NCBI GenBank assembly: GCA_012513915.1
Contig: JAAZBG010000159.1
Location: forward strand, 1-60,772
DNA: 60,772 nt
From: Fibrobacter sp.
GTDB taxonomy: Bacteria; Fibrobacterota; Chitinivibrionia; Chitinivibrionales; Chitinispirillaceae
Direction of reading: 5' to 3'
Position numbers and translations under genes: made by a program. Below the pieces are notes generated by a model. That model was not told the DNA's origin. It saw only the letters and a list, made by a program, of their open reading frames with translations, and ran no database searches. Below, piece by piece: positions 7,825 through 15,635 of this stretch (its first letter is position 1; every line of letters starts with the position of its first letter).

Positions 7825-8121
7825 ATGGATACTTTTTCTGTTTATATCTTGTATAGCCGCACTGCTGACAAGTACTATGTGGGGCATACCAATGATATTC
7901 AGCGACGGTTAGATGAACATAATGACACGTCTGCCAACAGCAGTAAATTCTGCAGCAAAAATGGTCCCTGGCAACTTGTTTATTGCGAAGCTTATTTTCC
8001 TACCCGAAGCGAGGCTGCCAGTAGGGAAAAGCAAATAAAAGCCTGGAAAAGCAGAAAAAAAATTGTGGCGCTTATCAACTCCTGTCGCTCAGTTGGTATC
8101 CCGATTCTGAATCGGGATTAA
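7825..8121 (+). CDS. Small GIY-YIG endonuclease (UPF0213/YhbQ-like) embedded in a tRNA repeat unit
   Basis: A 98-residue single-domain nuclease. It has VYILYS at 6-11, YYVG at 17-20, the conserved Arg27/28 region RRLDEHN, and a likely metal-binding Glu in SEAASREKQIKAW. The family cleaves DNA with one GIY-YIG fold and lacks a separate DNA-binding domain. The start is fixed by the fold, but no Shine-Dalgarno sequence is visible; the ATG abuts a third copy of GTTATAAGCTT. The last dozen codons overlap tRNA-like DNA: GCTCAGTTGGTA at 8087-8098 equals the D arm of tRNA-Lys. The stop codon lies inside the 40-bp repeat of the tRNA 3' half. The gene therefore appears to be the cargo of a roughly 400-bp unit inserted at tRNA-Lys. 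Confidence 0.9.
   Translation: MDTFSVYILYSRTADKYYVGHTNDIQRRLDEHNDTSANSSKFCSKNGPWQLVYCEAYFPTRSEAASREKQIKAWKSRKKIVALINSCRSVGIPILNRD
8099..8117 (+). repeat. Perfect short palindrome at the junction to the tRNA repeat
   Basis: TCCCGATT, a CTG loop, and AATCGGGA form an 8-bp perfect hairpin. It replaces the 13 nt that would be the rest of the D arm and the 5' side of the anticodon arm in a tRNA. Confidence 0.8.
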
Positions 8122-8157
8122 TCAGTGGGTCTCAGGTTCGAGTCCTGAATGGTGTAT
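8118..8157 (+). repeat. Direct repeat of the tRNA-Lys 3' half (att-like)
   Basis: Forty bases identical to 7715-7754, running from the anticodon loop to one base past the discriminator. No 5' acceptor strand lies upstream, so it cannot fold as a full tRNA. The extent of identity matches what tRNA-directed integration normally leaves. Confidence 0.92.
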
Positions 8158-8161
8158 CAAT

Positions 8162-8203
8162 AAGCCTCTGTAAATCATTCGATTGCAGAGGCTTGCTTTT
8201 TTT
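8162..8203 (+). terminator. Terminator after the partial tRNA copy
   Basis: AAGCCTCTG at 8162-8170 pairs with CAGAGGCTT at 8186-8194, followed by a T run. It is probably the original tRNA-Lys terminator displaced by the insertion. Confidence 0.82.
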
Positions 8204-8331
8204 GGCTTTCGTGCTTATGCCCCTCCTTTTTAGGATAATATTAGAAAATCGTTTTCCAGTTTCAGCTTTTATCCCATAAAATCCGTTATTTATCGATAGA
8301 TGTACTCATATAAAACGTTTGAGATTAGAAT

Positions 8332-8841
8332 TCATGCAGTAGCAACTTTCTGAGCGAACCATTTTGGAAAATTTCGGTTCCAGGCAGCAAGATTGAGTAC
8401 CTGACAGCTCTGGGCAAGAGGTTTTATCCACCGTGAAGATGCTTTACCTACAGGAAGATCAATTTTGAGCCCTTTTTTCATTTTTGAATTAAGAGCATCA
8501 TCGAAGTTTAATAAGCATAGGTATTGTATTGGTTTTTCGGTTTTATTCTCAGCATGCCGGTAAAGATAAGAATCACGGAATTTATACTTCAGATAGCGTT
8601 TCAGCCATTTGTAATTATCATACTCTTTACTGTTTTCTGCAAAATCTGCGTCATATTCCTCCGGTCTATCAAATTCCTTTATTTCAACGAAAAGATATGC
8701 CTCGGGTAACTCCACAATAATATCGACTGCTTTCATGGGTGCCCCGTGGAATGTCAGTGATTGCGGATTATTATCATCGAATTTAAACGCCAAAATTGCA
8801 TCGGGAAAATTAAACCGATATCCATCTGCTTCCACAATCAT
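8332..8841 (-). CDS. Predicted PD-(D/E)XK nuclease partner of the adjacent AAA ATPase
   Basis: A 169-residue protein that I cannot name. The core AVDIIVELPEAYLFVEIKE places Asp40, Glu53 and Lys55 in the D-x12-ExK arrangement of PD-(D/E)XK nucleases, on adjacent beta strands. Basic segments follow (KWLKRYLKYKFRD, near residues 78-90). The C-terminal third contains SRWIKPLAQSCQV and may form a dimer or ATPase contact. The start ATG overlaps the stop of the ATPase gene as ATGA (8838-8841), so the two are translationally coupled and probably form a complex. The context is an ATPase-nuclease pair next to a tRNA-targeted mobile unit. A role in anti-phage or anti-plasmid defence is inference. Confidence 0.72.
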   Translation of the reverse strand: MIVEADGYRFNFPDAILAFKFDDNNPQSLTFHGAPMKAVDIIVELPEAYLFVEIKEFDRPEEYDADFAENSKEYDNYKWLKRYLKYKFRDSYLYRHAENKTEKPIQYLCLLNFDDALNSKMKKGLKIDLPVGKASSRWIKPLAQSCQVLNLAAWNRNFPKWFAQKVATA

Positions 8842-9872
8842 TTACCCAACCCTCCCATTTCCTTACTTACCTGCCTGTCGATAAGTGAGCCGAAAGTGGA
8901 ATCGATCGCATTGGGGTCAAGATTATCAAGTGAATCGCTGCTATTATGGCAAATTGTTCCAGCCTTTTTATCCCGGTACAACGTATGAAACTGTACTTTA
9001 TCGTCTTCACGCAAGGCAAGGTCAAATTCTTTTAGCAGAACATAATCATGTGTTGCAATGAAGATCTGAACACCAAGTCTTTGCAGTTCCAATAAGATTG
9101 ATACTACTGTTTGTTGTAAACGTGGATTCAAATTGGTTTCGGGTTCATCCCAAAACAGGACACTTCCATTGAGTAAAGTTCCATTCTGGATAAGAAGCCA
9201 GAGCAACCCTAATTTCCGAAATCCTTCTGCAAGTAGTGTAAACTCCAGTTCACCCTGTTTGTTTTTGAGAAAAAACTCCTCGTTTTTAGTGACCACTTTA
9301 CCATCGATTGCTTTCTGAAGAATCTCCATTAATTTGGAGCGGTCTTTATCCATCGGACCCTTTAGTGCTGGCAAAAAAGCCCTGTCGATAATATCTGCAT
9401 AGATCTCTTCAAAAGAAAGATTACGCAATGAATATAATGACCTGAAACCTGGTGCATTGGCCATCATGTCCTTAACCGGAATAAAAACCGATTCCATTGG
9501 AAAATCTGACCATTTTGCAAAACCATTTACCTTCGCACCTTCCAAAGTAGTGGTGTGATTCGAAAATGATAATTTCAGGACTATATCCTTTCCGGTCTTG
9601 ATATCCCTGGATATCTCAAGAAAACCATTACTACTACCTTGGGAACGTTTTACTAATCTTCCAAGTTGTTTTCCTGATGGATAAAACACATCATTGATCT
9701 TTTCGGCAAAGTTTTTTTTACTTCTTGTGATATCGCAGGCTGAATAGACAGCTTTAAGAATATGTGTCTTACCTGTTCCATTTTCTCCAATAATAATATT
9801 CACTCCAGGCGAAAAGGAGATATCCAGATTATCAAATGCAGTAAAACATTCGCATTTTAGTCGAGTAATCAT
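8838..9872 (-). CDS. AAA15/AAA_21-type ATPase (RecF/OLD-like), first gene of a coupled pair
   Basis: A 344-residue SMC/ABC-like ATPase. Walker A is GENGTGKT at 29-36. A signature-like AEGFRKLG lies at 215-222. Walker B is VLFWDEPE at about 238-244 (Asp242, Glu243), followed by a D-loop NLNP and the switch His275 in IATHD. There is no long coiled coil and no TOPRIM domain, so the ATPase itself has no nuclease; this fits the small downstream nuclease supplying that activity. Such ATPases sense foreign DNA or phage proteins in PARIS, Septu and OLD-type systems. The start is preceded by AGGAGG, and the ATG overlaps the stop of a 53-codon ORF (9869-10030). Confidence 0.86.
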   Translation of the reverse strand: MITRLKCECFTAFDNLDISFSPGVNIIIGENGTGKTHILKAVYSACDITRSKKNFAEKINDVFYPSGKQLGRLVKRSQGSSNGFLEISRDIKTGKDIVLKLSFSNHTTTLEGAKVNGFAKWSDFPMESVFIPVKDMMANAPGFRSLYSLRNLSFEEIYADIIDRAFLPALKGPMDKDRSKLMEILQKAIDGKVVTKNEEFFLKNKQGELEFTLLAEGFRKLGLLWLLIQNGTLLNGSVLFWDEPETNLNPRLQQTVVSILLELQRLGVQIFIATHDYVLLKEFDLALREDDKVQFHTLYRDKKAGTICHNSSDSLDNLDPNAIDSTFGSLIDRQVSKEMGGLGK

Positions 9873-10030
9873 TGCACTGTACCTCCTGATGGGGAGCTAT
9901 TTTTAAATATTTCATTGGAACCAATATGATAGTGCCCAATTTTGACAAATTGTTGAAATAAGATTACACTCGCTGATTCAGGAAGAAACGGAGCAACAAT
10001 GGTAATACCTTGCTTTATTTCGTTTTCCAT
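9869..10030 (-). CDS. Short upstream ORF coupled to the ATPase, possibly the tail of a broken gene
   Basis: A 53-codon frame starting MENEIKQGITIVAPF. Its TGA stop overlaps the ATPase start as ATGA, the same arrangement as between the ATPase and the nuclease. The same frame is open further upstream: from 10132 it reads MKLADTELNSSS..., interrupted by one TAA at 10058-10060, then continues without a break into the 53-codon part. Either an 86-codon gene has acquired a nonsense mutation, or there are two small ORFs. The protein is not recognised. No clear ribosome-binding site precedes 10030. Confidence 0.45.
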   Translation of the reverse strand: MENEIKQGITIVAPFLPESASVILFQQFVKIGHYHIGSNEIFKNSSPSGGTVQ

Positions 10031-10146
10031 CAAGACTTTTGTGTTACCGTTACTATCTTATTGTTCAACTGTTAAATATACCAATTTGTGGTGAAATGAT
10101 GAAGAATTAAGTTCTGTATCGGCTAATTTCATTAAAAGTCCAAGTT

Positions 10147-11097
10147 CTAATGCCGTTTGCTGTTCATCCCTCCTACCTCCTCCGACAACCTCGCAAATGC
10201 CCCCTTTACTGCATCAACAAGCAGCCGCTCGCCAATCCCCGGTTTCCTTCCTGGCAAACGCAAGAGTGAAATCCTGCTGCGTACGCTGTTGTTACTAACA
10301 TTGACCGATACAAGTTCATTCGTTTTTAAATACGATTGTACCAGATAGAGCGGGACTATGCCAAATCCCATTCCGCATCTAACAGCATTGATTACCGCAT
10401 GCACACTTTCAACTGTTAGCACGACGTCAAGTTCACGGATATCCTCATCAAAATGATATATAAACCAGTCGTGAAGCTCCGGAGCCTGTTGCTTGTATGC
10501 AATATACTGACATCGCTGCATCGCCTTCAATTGCGGCCCATCAGGTAAGTTGGTGTGCACATACTCTGAAGAACCTATAAGCACCAGTGGTTCATCAACA
10601 AGCGGTTCCTGAATCATATTCCAGGATTCCTCCTCCTTATTGCCAAAAATATCCACCAGTGCAATATCCAGTTCACTGCTACGGTATGCATCAACAATTG
10701 ACCGCTGATCCGCCAGCATCAATGCGACCTTTACAAGAGGATATTTTTTTCGAAACTCCGATAGTATCCCCGGTAAATACTCCGCACCAAACACCGGCGG
10801 CGCCCCGATTCGTACGATTCCCTGTGGATGCTTGTCTGCTGAATGAATCGATTGAATTGCAGTATCTATTGATGTAAAAAACGGCATAATTGATTGATAT
10901 AATTGTTCACCTGCAGTTGTCGGTACCAGACGCTTCGGAAAACGATGAAACAACGAAATATTCAGTTCCAGTTCCAGTTTCTGTAAATTCTGACTCACCG
11001 CCGATTGTGTAACAAACAACACCTGAGCCGCTTTCGCAACACTTGCGTTTCGAAATACCTGATAAAAAAGATGTAGACGATTAAAATCAGGATGCAT
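10147..11097 (-). CDS. LysR-family transcriptional regulator
   Basis: A 316-residue DNA-binding regulator. It has the N-terminal winged helix-turn-helix (residues 1-65, with SVAKAAQVLFVTQSAVSQNL as the HTH) and a periplasmic-binding-protein-like effector domain from about residue 90. It is divergent from ahcY across a 134-bp gap, the usual position of a LysR target, so control of the S-adenosylhomocysteine/methyl cycle is plausible. The effector cannot be read from the sequence. The start has AAGGAGG seven bases upstream. The gene could also read through into the ATPase-nuclease genes downstream on the same strand. Confidence 0.92.
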   Translation of the reverse strand: MHPDFNRLHLFYQVFRNASVAKAAQVLFVTQSAVSQNLQKLELELNISLFHRFPKRLVPTTAGEQLYQSIMPFFTSIDTAIQSIHSADKHPQGIVRIGAPPVFGAEYLPGILSEFRKKYPLVKVALMLADQRSIVDAYRSSELDIALVDIFGNKEEESWNMIQEPLVDEPLVLIGSSEYVHTNLPDGPQLKAMQRCQYIAYKQQAPELHDWFIYHFDEDIRELDVVLTVESVHAVINAVRCGMGFGIVPLYLVQSYLKTNELVSVNVSNNSVRSRISLLRLPGRKPGIGERLLVDAVKGAFARLSEEVGGMNSKRH

Positions 11098-11231
11098 TAG
11101 ACCTCCTTATGTATTACTTAATATAATTTAATTTTACTAATCTTTTCAATCCCTGTATATTTAGAATGCAACCTGCACAAAAGAATGTTTGACCGAATCA
11201 CTATTCTATCTATTTCTAAAGGAGCACATTT

Positions 11232-12632
11232 ATGACTAACGATTTTATTGTCAAGGATATTTCACTTGCTGAGTGGGGACGAAAAGAGATCACTATTGCT
11301 GAAAAAGAGATGGTCGGTCTTATGGCGATACGTGAAAAATTCCATGGTGAGCAGCCACTTAAAGGGGCACGTATCATGGGATCACTGCATATGACCATCC
11401 AAACCGCCGTGCTTATCGAAACGCTAAAAGCCCTTGGCGCCGATGTCCGCTGGTGCTCGTGTAATATTTTCTCAACACAGGATCATGCTGCTGCTGCGAT
11501 TGCCAAAGCCGGTATTCCCGTTTTTGCATATAAAGGTGAGACGCTTCAGGAATATTGGGATTTTACGCTGAAAGCACTGATATGGCCGGATGGTAAAGGT
11601 CCAACACTTATTGTCGATGATGGCGGTGATGCAACACTGCTTATTCATGAAGGTGTCAAGTGTGAAAAGGAACGATCACTGACAACAAGGAAAACCGGTA
11701 ATACCGAATTTGATATTCTGCTTGCTACTGTGGCCAAAGGTCTTCAAATCAACAATAATCTTTTCAGCACTATGGCATCACAGATTAAAGGCGTTTCTGA
11801 AGAAACTACTACAGGTGTAAAACGTCTTTACAAAATGTTTGACAATAAAGAGCTGCTTTTCCCAGCAATTAACGTTAACGATTCTGTCACGAAGTCAAAA
11901 TTTGACAATATCTATGGATGCCGCGAGTCGCTGGTTGATGGGATCCGTCGCGCAACTGATGTTATGCTTGCAGGCAAGAAAGCGGTTGTCTGCGGGTACG
12001 GTGATGTCGGAAAAGGTTCTGCACAATCACTTGCCGGAGTTCGCTGCCAGGTTGCAGTAACCGAAATTGATCCAATCTGTGCGCTTCAGGCATGTATGGA
12101 CGGTTTCGAAGTTAAGCGAGTTGAGGACACTCTTGGCTGGGCGGATGTTTACGTAACAACAACCGGCAACAAAGACATTATCCGTGTCGAGCATATGCTC
12201 CAGATGAAAGACCAGGCAATCGTCTGTAATATTGGCCACTTTGATAATGAAATACAGGTAGAAGCGCTTGAAAAAACTCCTGGTGTACGCAAAGAGAATG
12301 TAAAGCCACAGGTTGATCAATACTTTTTACCAAATGGTAATTCTATTTTCATTCTTGCGGAAGGCCGTCTTGTCAATCTTGGCTGCGCAATGGGACATCC
12401 ATCATTTGTGATGTCAAACTCATTCAGCAATCAGACGCTGGCACAGATTGAACTATGGACAACGCAGCATGAGATTGGTGTGTACCGTCTGCCGAAAAAA
12501 CTTGATGAAGATGTAGCACGGCTTCACCTTGAGAAAATCGGCGCTCGTCTTACGGTTCTTACGGATGAACAGGCTGATTATATCAGCGTTCCGGTTGAGG
12601 GTCCATATAAGGCAGAGCATTATCGTTATTAA
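11232..12632 (+). CDS. ahcY: Adenosylhomocysteinase (S-adenosylhomocysteine hydrolase)
   Basis: Hydrolyses S-adenosylhomocysteine to adenosine and homocysteine and relieves product inhibition of methyltransferases. The 466-residue length and motifs are typical: the substrate-domain segment [26 protein letters not shown], the NAD-binding [10 protein letters not shown], and the C-terminal [35 protein letters not shown], which contributes a Lys and Tyr to the NAD site of the neighbouring subunit. ATG at 11232 follows AAAGGAGC. The gap to the divergent LysR gene has no SAH riboswitch that I can identify. A terminator follows at 12648-12672. Confidence 0.98.
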   Translation: MTNDFIVKDISLAEWGRKEITIAEKEMVGLMAIREKFHGEQPLKGARIMGSLHMTIQTAVLIETLKALGADVRWCSCNIFSTQDHAAAAIAKAGIPVFAYKGETLQEYWDFTLKALIWPDGKGPTLIVDDGGDATLLIHEGVKCEKERSLTTRKTGNTEFDILLATVAKGLQINNNLFSTMASQIKGVSEETTTGVKRLYKMFDNKELLFPAINVNDSVTKSKFDNIYGCRESLVDGIRRATDVMLAGKKAVVCGYGDVGKGSAQSLAGVRCQVAVTEIDPICALQACMDGFEVKRVEDTLGWADVYVTTTGNKDIIRVEHMLQMKDQAIVCNIGHFDNEIQVEALEKTPGVRKENVKPQVDQYFLPNGNSIFILAEGRLVNLGCAMGHPSFVMSNSFSNQTLAQIELWTTQHEIGVYRLPKKLDEDVARLHLEKIGARLTVLTDEQADYISVPVEGPYKAEHYRY

Positions 12633-12647
12633 TCTTATTTGAAATGT

Positions 12648-12672
12648 ACCGGTAGAGAAACTGCCGGTTTTC
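12648..12672 (+). terminator. Terminator of ahcY
   Basis: ACCGGTAG pairs with CTGCCGGT (one G-T) across a short loop, followed by TTTTCTTT. Confidence 0.8.
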
Positions 12673-12816
12673 TTTATACCCAATGATTCCTAACCTCGCA
12701 CTTTTACCCACAGAACATTTCCCTCATTTATTTCATTCACGATATGTTTGGCTGTTGATTTTTATCAGAAATCATCCAAACAGGATTAAATCTTATTAGG
12801 TGACGTCACAAACATT

Positions 12817-12887
12817 ATACATTTTATTACATAGAATGTTGTAAAATGTATATATTCTTTGACATTTTATGTGCTAAAATGTATACT
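12817..12887 (+). promoter_or_regulatory. Promoter and palindromic operators of the first DUF4143 ATPase
   Basis: The -35 TTGACA at 12859-12864 and -10 TATACT at 12882-12887 are 17 bp apart. A palindrome ACATTTTA-N5-TAAAATGT (12862-12882) fills the spacer exactly. A related, slightly imperfect 21-bp palindrome lies 43 bp upstream at 12819-12839. ATACATTTTA (12817-12826) and TAAAATGTAT (12842-12851) also form a perfect 10-bp inverted repeat. This is the geometry of a repressor-controlled promoter. Confidence 0.82.
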
Positions 12888-12929
12888 ATTTATACCACGA
12901 TGATAGTTTCAACAAATTAGGATATAATC

Positions 12930-14267
12930 ATGTTTGAACGTAATTTAATGAAAAGCTTACGGATATGGAGAAAAAAGGCTAACAGACTTCCATTAATCCT
13001 GCGCGGTGTGCGCCAATGTGGTAAAACTACACTTATTTGCGAGTTTGGGAATGAGTATAAAAATTTCATTTATTTGAATTTTGAAAACACAGATGACCGA
13101 AAACTTATCTCGTCATCGTTTCAAGAAACTTTAATGGCTATCGAATTTAAAAGTGGGATAAAGATAAAATCTGAAGAAACGATGTTGTTTTTTGATGAAA
13201 TTCAAGCGTGTCCGCAAGCGGTTGCACACCTTCGCTTTTTTGCGGAAGAGATTCCACAGTTAAGTGTGATCTGTGCCGGATCATTACTCGAAATAAGAAT
13301 GTCTGATAACTCTATATCGTTTCCAACCGGTCGGGTGGAATATCTGTTTCTTACACCTTTCAGTTTTTCTGAATATCTTATTGCAACAAACAAGAAGCAG
13401 TATGCCGAATTAATCTCCACTACACCAACAACAATCCCCGATACGATACACAATCTTATTATGGAAGAATATCACAACTACTTATTGATTGGAGGAATGC
13501 CATCAGCAATAAAAGCATACACTACAACGGAAAACATTCTTGACGCAAGGAATGTCCACACAAATCTTTATCAATCAATTATTGATGATGTTGGAAAGTA
13601 TCTCAACAAATCAGAATTCAAGTATATAGAAGCGGTGCTTGATGGTGTTCCGTATCTGACAGGCACACGAATCACTTTTGAAAATTTCAACAATTCAGGT
13701 TTTAAAAGCAGAGAGATAAAGAACGCATTGACAATTCTGGGAAAAGCGTTTCTCGTATTTTTATCTTACCCAACAACATCAATTGCATTACCACTTACCG
13801 CTAATACCCGTAAAGCATCAAAAGTATTCCTGTTTGATATAGGAATAATGAATAGCCGATTTGGAGCCCCACTGCATTTTGACATAACAAAAACAGATTG
13901 TGGTATAAGAGGTGCAATAAGCGAACAGTTTGTATTTCAGGAACTACTATCATCTTCCTATATTATTCCTGATATACCATTATTTTGGACAAGGGAAACC
14001 AGTAACAGTAATGCAGAGGTTGATTTCTGCATCGCACATGATGATCTGATGATTCCTATCGAAGTTAAATCCGGAGCTAACGGGAAACTGCGTTCCCTTG
14101 GAATGTTTTCCCTTTTATCAAATCAAAAACAATGTGTCAGACTTCATAACGCTCCGCCATCAGTGCAGCAAAACGTTGCTACCGGATCTGGTGATCTATT
14201 TACTCTGATCAATCTGCCACTTTACTACGCAGGGAATATACATGATGCGATTAGTAAATTTATCTAA
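12930..14267 (+). CDS. AAA ATPase with C-terminal DUF4143 (PD-(D/E)XK-like) domain, copy 1
   Basis: A 445-residue member of the archaeal/bacterial AAA_14-DUF4143 family. Walker A is GVRQCGKTT at 26-34, Walker B is MLFFDEIQ, and a sensor segment is ICAGSLLEI. The DUF4143 region follows with the family phrase PFSFSEYL, and near the end FWTRETSNSNAEVDFCI ... IPIEVKSG, a D...ExK nuclease-like core. The physiological role of the family is unknown; members are often found as isolated, variably distributed genes. It is monocistronic, with its own strong promoter and operator palindromes. The second copy at 19297 is distant in sequence. Confidence 0.9.
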   Translation: MFERNLMKSLRIWRKKANRLPLILRGVRQCGKTTLICEFGNEYKNFIYLNFENTDDRKLISSSFQETLMAIEFKSGIKIKSEETMLFFDEIQACPQAVAHLRFFAEEIPQLSVICAGSLLEIRMSDNSISFPTGRVEYLFLTPFSFSEYLIATNKKQYAELISTTPTTIPDTIHNLIMEEYHNYLLIGGMPSAIKAYTTTENILDARNVHTNLYQSIIDDVGKYLNKSEFKYIEAVLDGVPYLTGTRITFENFNNSGFKSREIKNALTILGKAFLVFLSYPTTSIALPLTANTRKASKVFLFDIGIMNSRFGAPLHFDITKTDCGIRGAISEQFVFQELLSSSYIIPDIPLFWTRETSNSNAEVDFCIAHDDLMIPIEVKSGANGKLRSLGMFSLLSNQKQCVRLHNAPPSVQQNVATGSGDLFTLINLPLYYAGNIHDAISKFI

Positions 14268-14304
14268 GCCAGCATCATATCGCACCATGTAAGCTAAACC
14301 ACAA

Positions 14305-15474
14305 TCAATAAACAAACGTATCCGTTTTTGTTTTGATTGTCACTTTATTCTCAGCAGAGCCACTTGATTCAACGTACCCGACAATCTTACTGTCAATGCC
14401 GTAATTGTTCGAAATGGCAATAATTTCCTCGGCAACCGATTTGTCACAATAGAGTTCCATGCGGTGACCCATATTGAAAATCTGATACATCTCTTTCCAT
14501 GCGACATTACCGCTTTCCTGAATTGCAGCAAAAAGCGGAGGTGTATCAAACAGTGAATCCTTTACAAAATGAATTCCTTTACCAAAAGACCTGCATTTTA
14601 CCTGACCACCACCGGAACAATGCACGATACCCCGTATTGACAATTTGAAATTATCAAGCACGTCCCTGATCACCGGAGCATAGGTACGTGTCGGCGACAG
14701 CAGCGCCTCCCCAACAGTCAATGAACTTCCGGGAATGTGTTCTTCATAGCGGTATTTTCCGCTGTAGACATTGCTTTTTTCAATTGTATTTGAGTATGTC
14801 TCCGGATATTTATCGGCATAATATTTGGAAAGCAGCATATGACGTGCCGCGGTAAGACCGTTTGAACCGATACCGGAGTTCTCTGCCTTTTCGTAAACAG
14901 CTTTACCGGTTGATGAAAATCCCACAATGACATCACCGCATTTGATATTTGAACAATCGATAACATCCGAGTTGCGCATACGAACAAATACTGTCGAGTC
15001 AGCAATGATTGTCGCCACCAGATCACCGACATCAGCAGTCTCTCCACCTGTCAAAACGATATTGACACCATAACGGGTCATTGTGTCAGCAAAATTCTGA
15101 TATCCATCAATAATCTCTTTAAGCACTTTTCCATCAACGCGATGAGCGTTACGGCCAATCGTGTTTGATACAACAAACCCATCAGTCGCCCCTACGCAAA
15201 TGCAATCATCAATGTTCATGACAATTGAATCCTGGGAGATCCCCTGAAAGCAACTGTAATCACCAGTTTCCTTATATTTAATATAGGCAAGTGCAGACTT
15301 TGTCCCGGCACCATCAGCGTGCATGATCGTACAATACTCTTTATCACCAATACAATCATCAATGATCTTACAAAAAGCACCCGGAAAAATCCCTTTGGAC
15401 TGCCCTGCGATTGCTTTGTGAACATCCTCTTTTGTTGGTGATACACCACGTTTCAAATATGATTCTGCTGACAT
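14305..15474 (-). CDS. purM: Phosphoribosylformylglycinamidine cyclo-ligase (AIR synthase)
   Basis: Catalyses ATP-dependent ring closure of FGAM to AIR in purine synthesis. A 389-residue PurM-fold protein of the longer form I associate with Bacteroidetes-like lineages. It has the N-terminal HADGAGTKSALAY (family: DGVGTK), DDCICVGATDGFVVSNTIGRN, VLTGGETADVGDL (family: GGETAEM) and a C-terminal IFNMGHRMELY (family: FNMGIGM). Glycine-rich ATP-binding positions are retained. ATG at 15474 follows AGGGG. It is monocistronic and minus strand, unrelated to the flanking genes. Confidence 0.93.
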   Translation of the reverse strand: MSAESYLKRGVSPTKEDVHKAIAGQSKGIFPGAFCKIIDDCIGDKEYCTIMHADGAGTKSALAYIKYKETGDYSCFQGISQDSIVMNIDDCICVGATDGFVVSNTIGRNAHRVDGKVLKEIIDGYQNFADTMTRYGVNIVLTGGETADVGDLVATIIADSTVFVRMRNSDVIDCSNIKCGDVIVGFSSTGKAVYEKAENSGIGSNGLTAARHMLLSKYYADKYPETYSNTIEKSNVYSGKYRYEEHIPGSSLTVGEALLSPTRTYAPVIRDVLDNFKLSIRGIVHCSGGGQVKCRSFGKGIHFVKDSLFDTPPLFAAIQESGNVAWKEMYQIFNMGHRMELYCDKSVAEEIIAISNNYGIDSKIVGYVESSGSAENKVTIKTKTDTFVY

Positions 15475-15581
15475 CAGTACCCCTTGGCCTCTAATATGAT
15501 TAACTTCACCTGCTGCTCACACATTCAAATGCAATCAGCCTTGTAATATACAAAAAAGTCATGCTTTAAGGAGAGGAATTT

Positions 15582-15602
15582 GAGACGAGTGACGAGTGAC
15601 GG
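15582..15602. repeat. Heptanucleotide tandem repeat, locus B
   Basis: Three phased 7-mers of the same GTGACGA family as locus A, running directly into the hairpin at 15599-15626. Confidence 0.6.
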
Positions 15603-15626
15603 GACGTGCGGTAATGCACGTCCCGT
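15599..15626 (-). terminator. Strong hairpin downstream of clpX
   Basis: ACGGGACGTGC and its exact reverse complement form an 11-bp stem with a 6-nt loop. No T run follows on either strand, so it may stop transcription only weakly or protect the 3' end. Confidence 0.55.
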
Positions 15627-15635
15627 CGTTATAAA

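Noticed and set aside
8087..8156. A second functional tRNA after the GIY-YIG gene
   Set aside because: The D-loop word and the 3' half are present, but there is no 5' acceptor strand complementary to ATGGTGT, and the anticodon arm is replaced by a hairpin.
7681..9872. A larger integrative element from tRNA-Lys through the ATPase-nuclease pair
   Set aside because: The repeated tRNA 3' half ends at 8157, before the ATPase-nuclease genes, and I find no third copy beyond them.
11098..11231. SAH or SAM riboswitch, or a clear -10/-35 for ahcY
   Set aside because: No conserved riboswitch core or pairing is seen. The best TTGACC element would place the start site inside the ribosome-binding site.
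12801..12808. TGACGTCA palindrome as a specific regulatory site
   Set aside because: An isolated 8-bp palindrome 50 bp from the promoter; short enough to be chance beside the much stronger operator repeats.
14718..15047. ORFs inside purM, clpX and tig in other frames
   Set aside because: They overlap strongly supported genes and have no start signals of their own.
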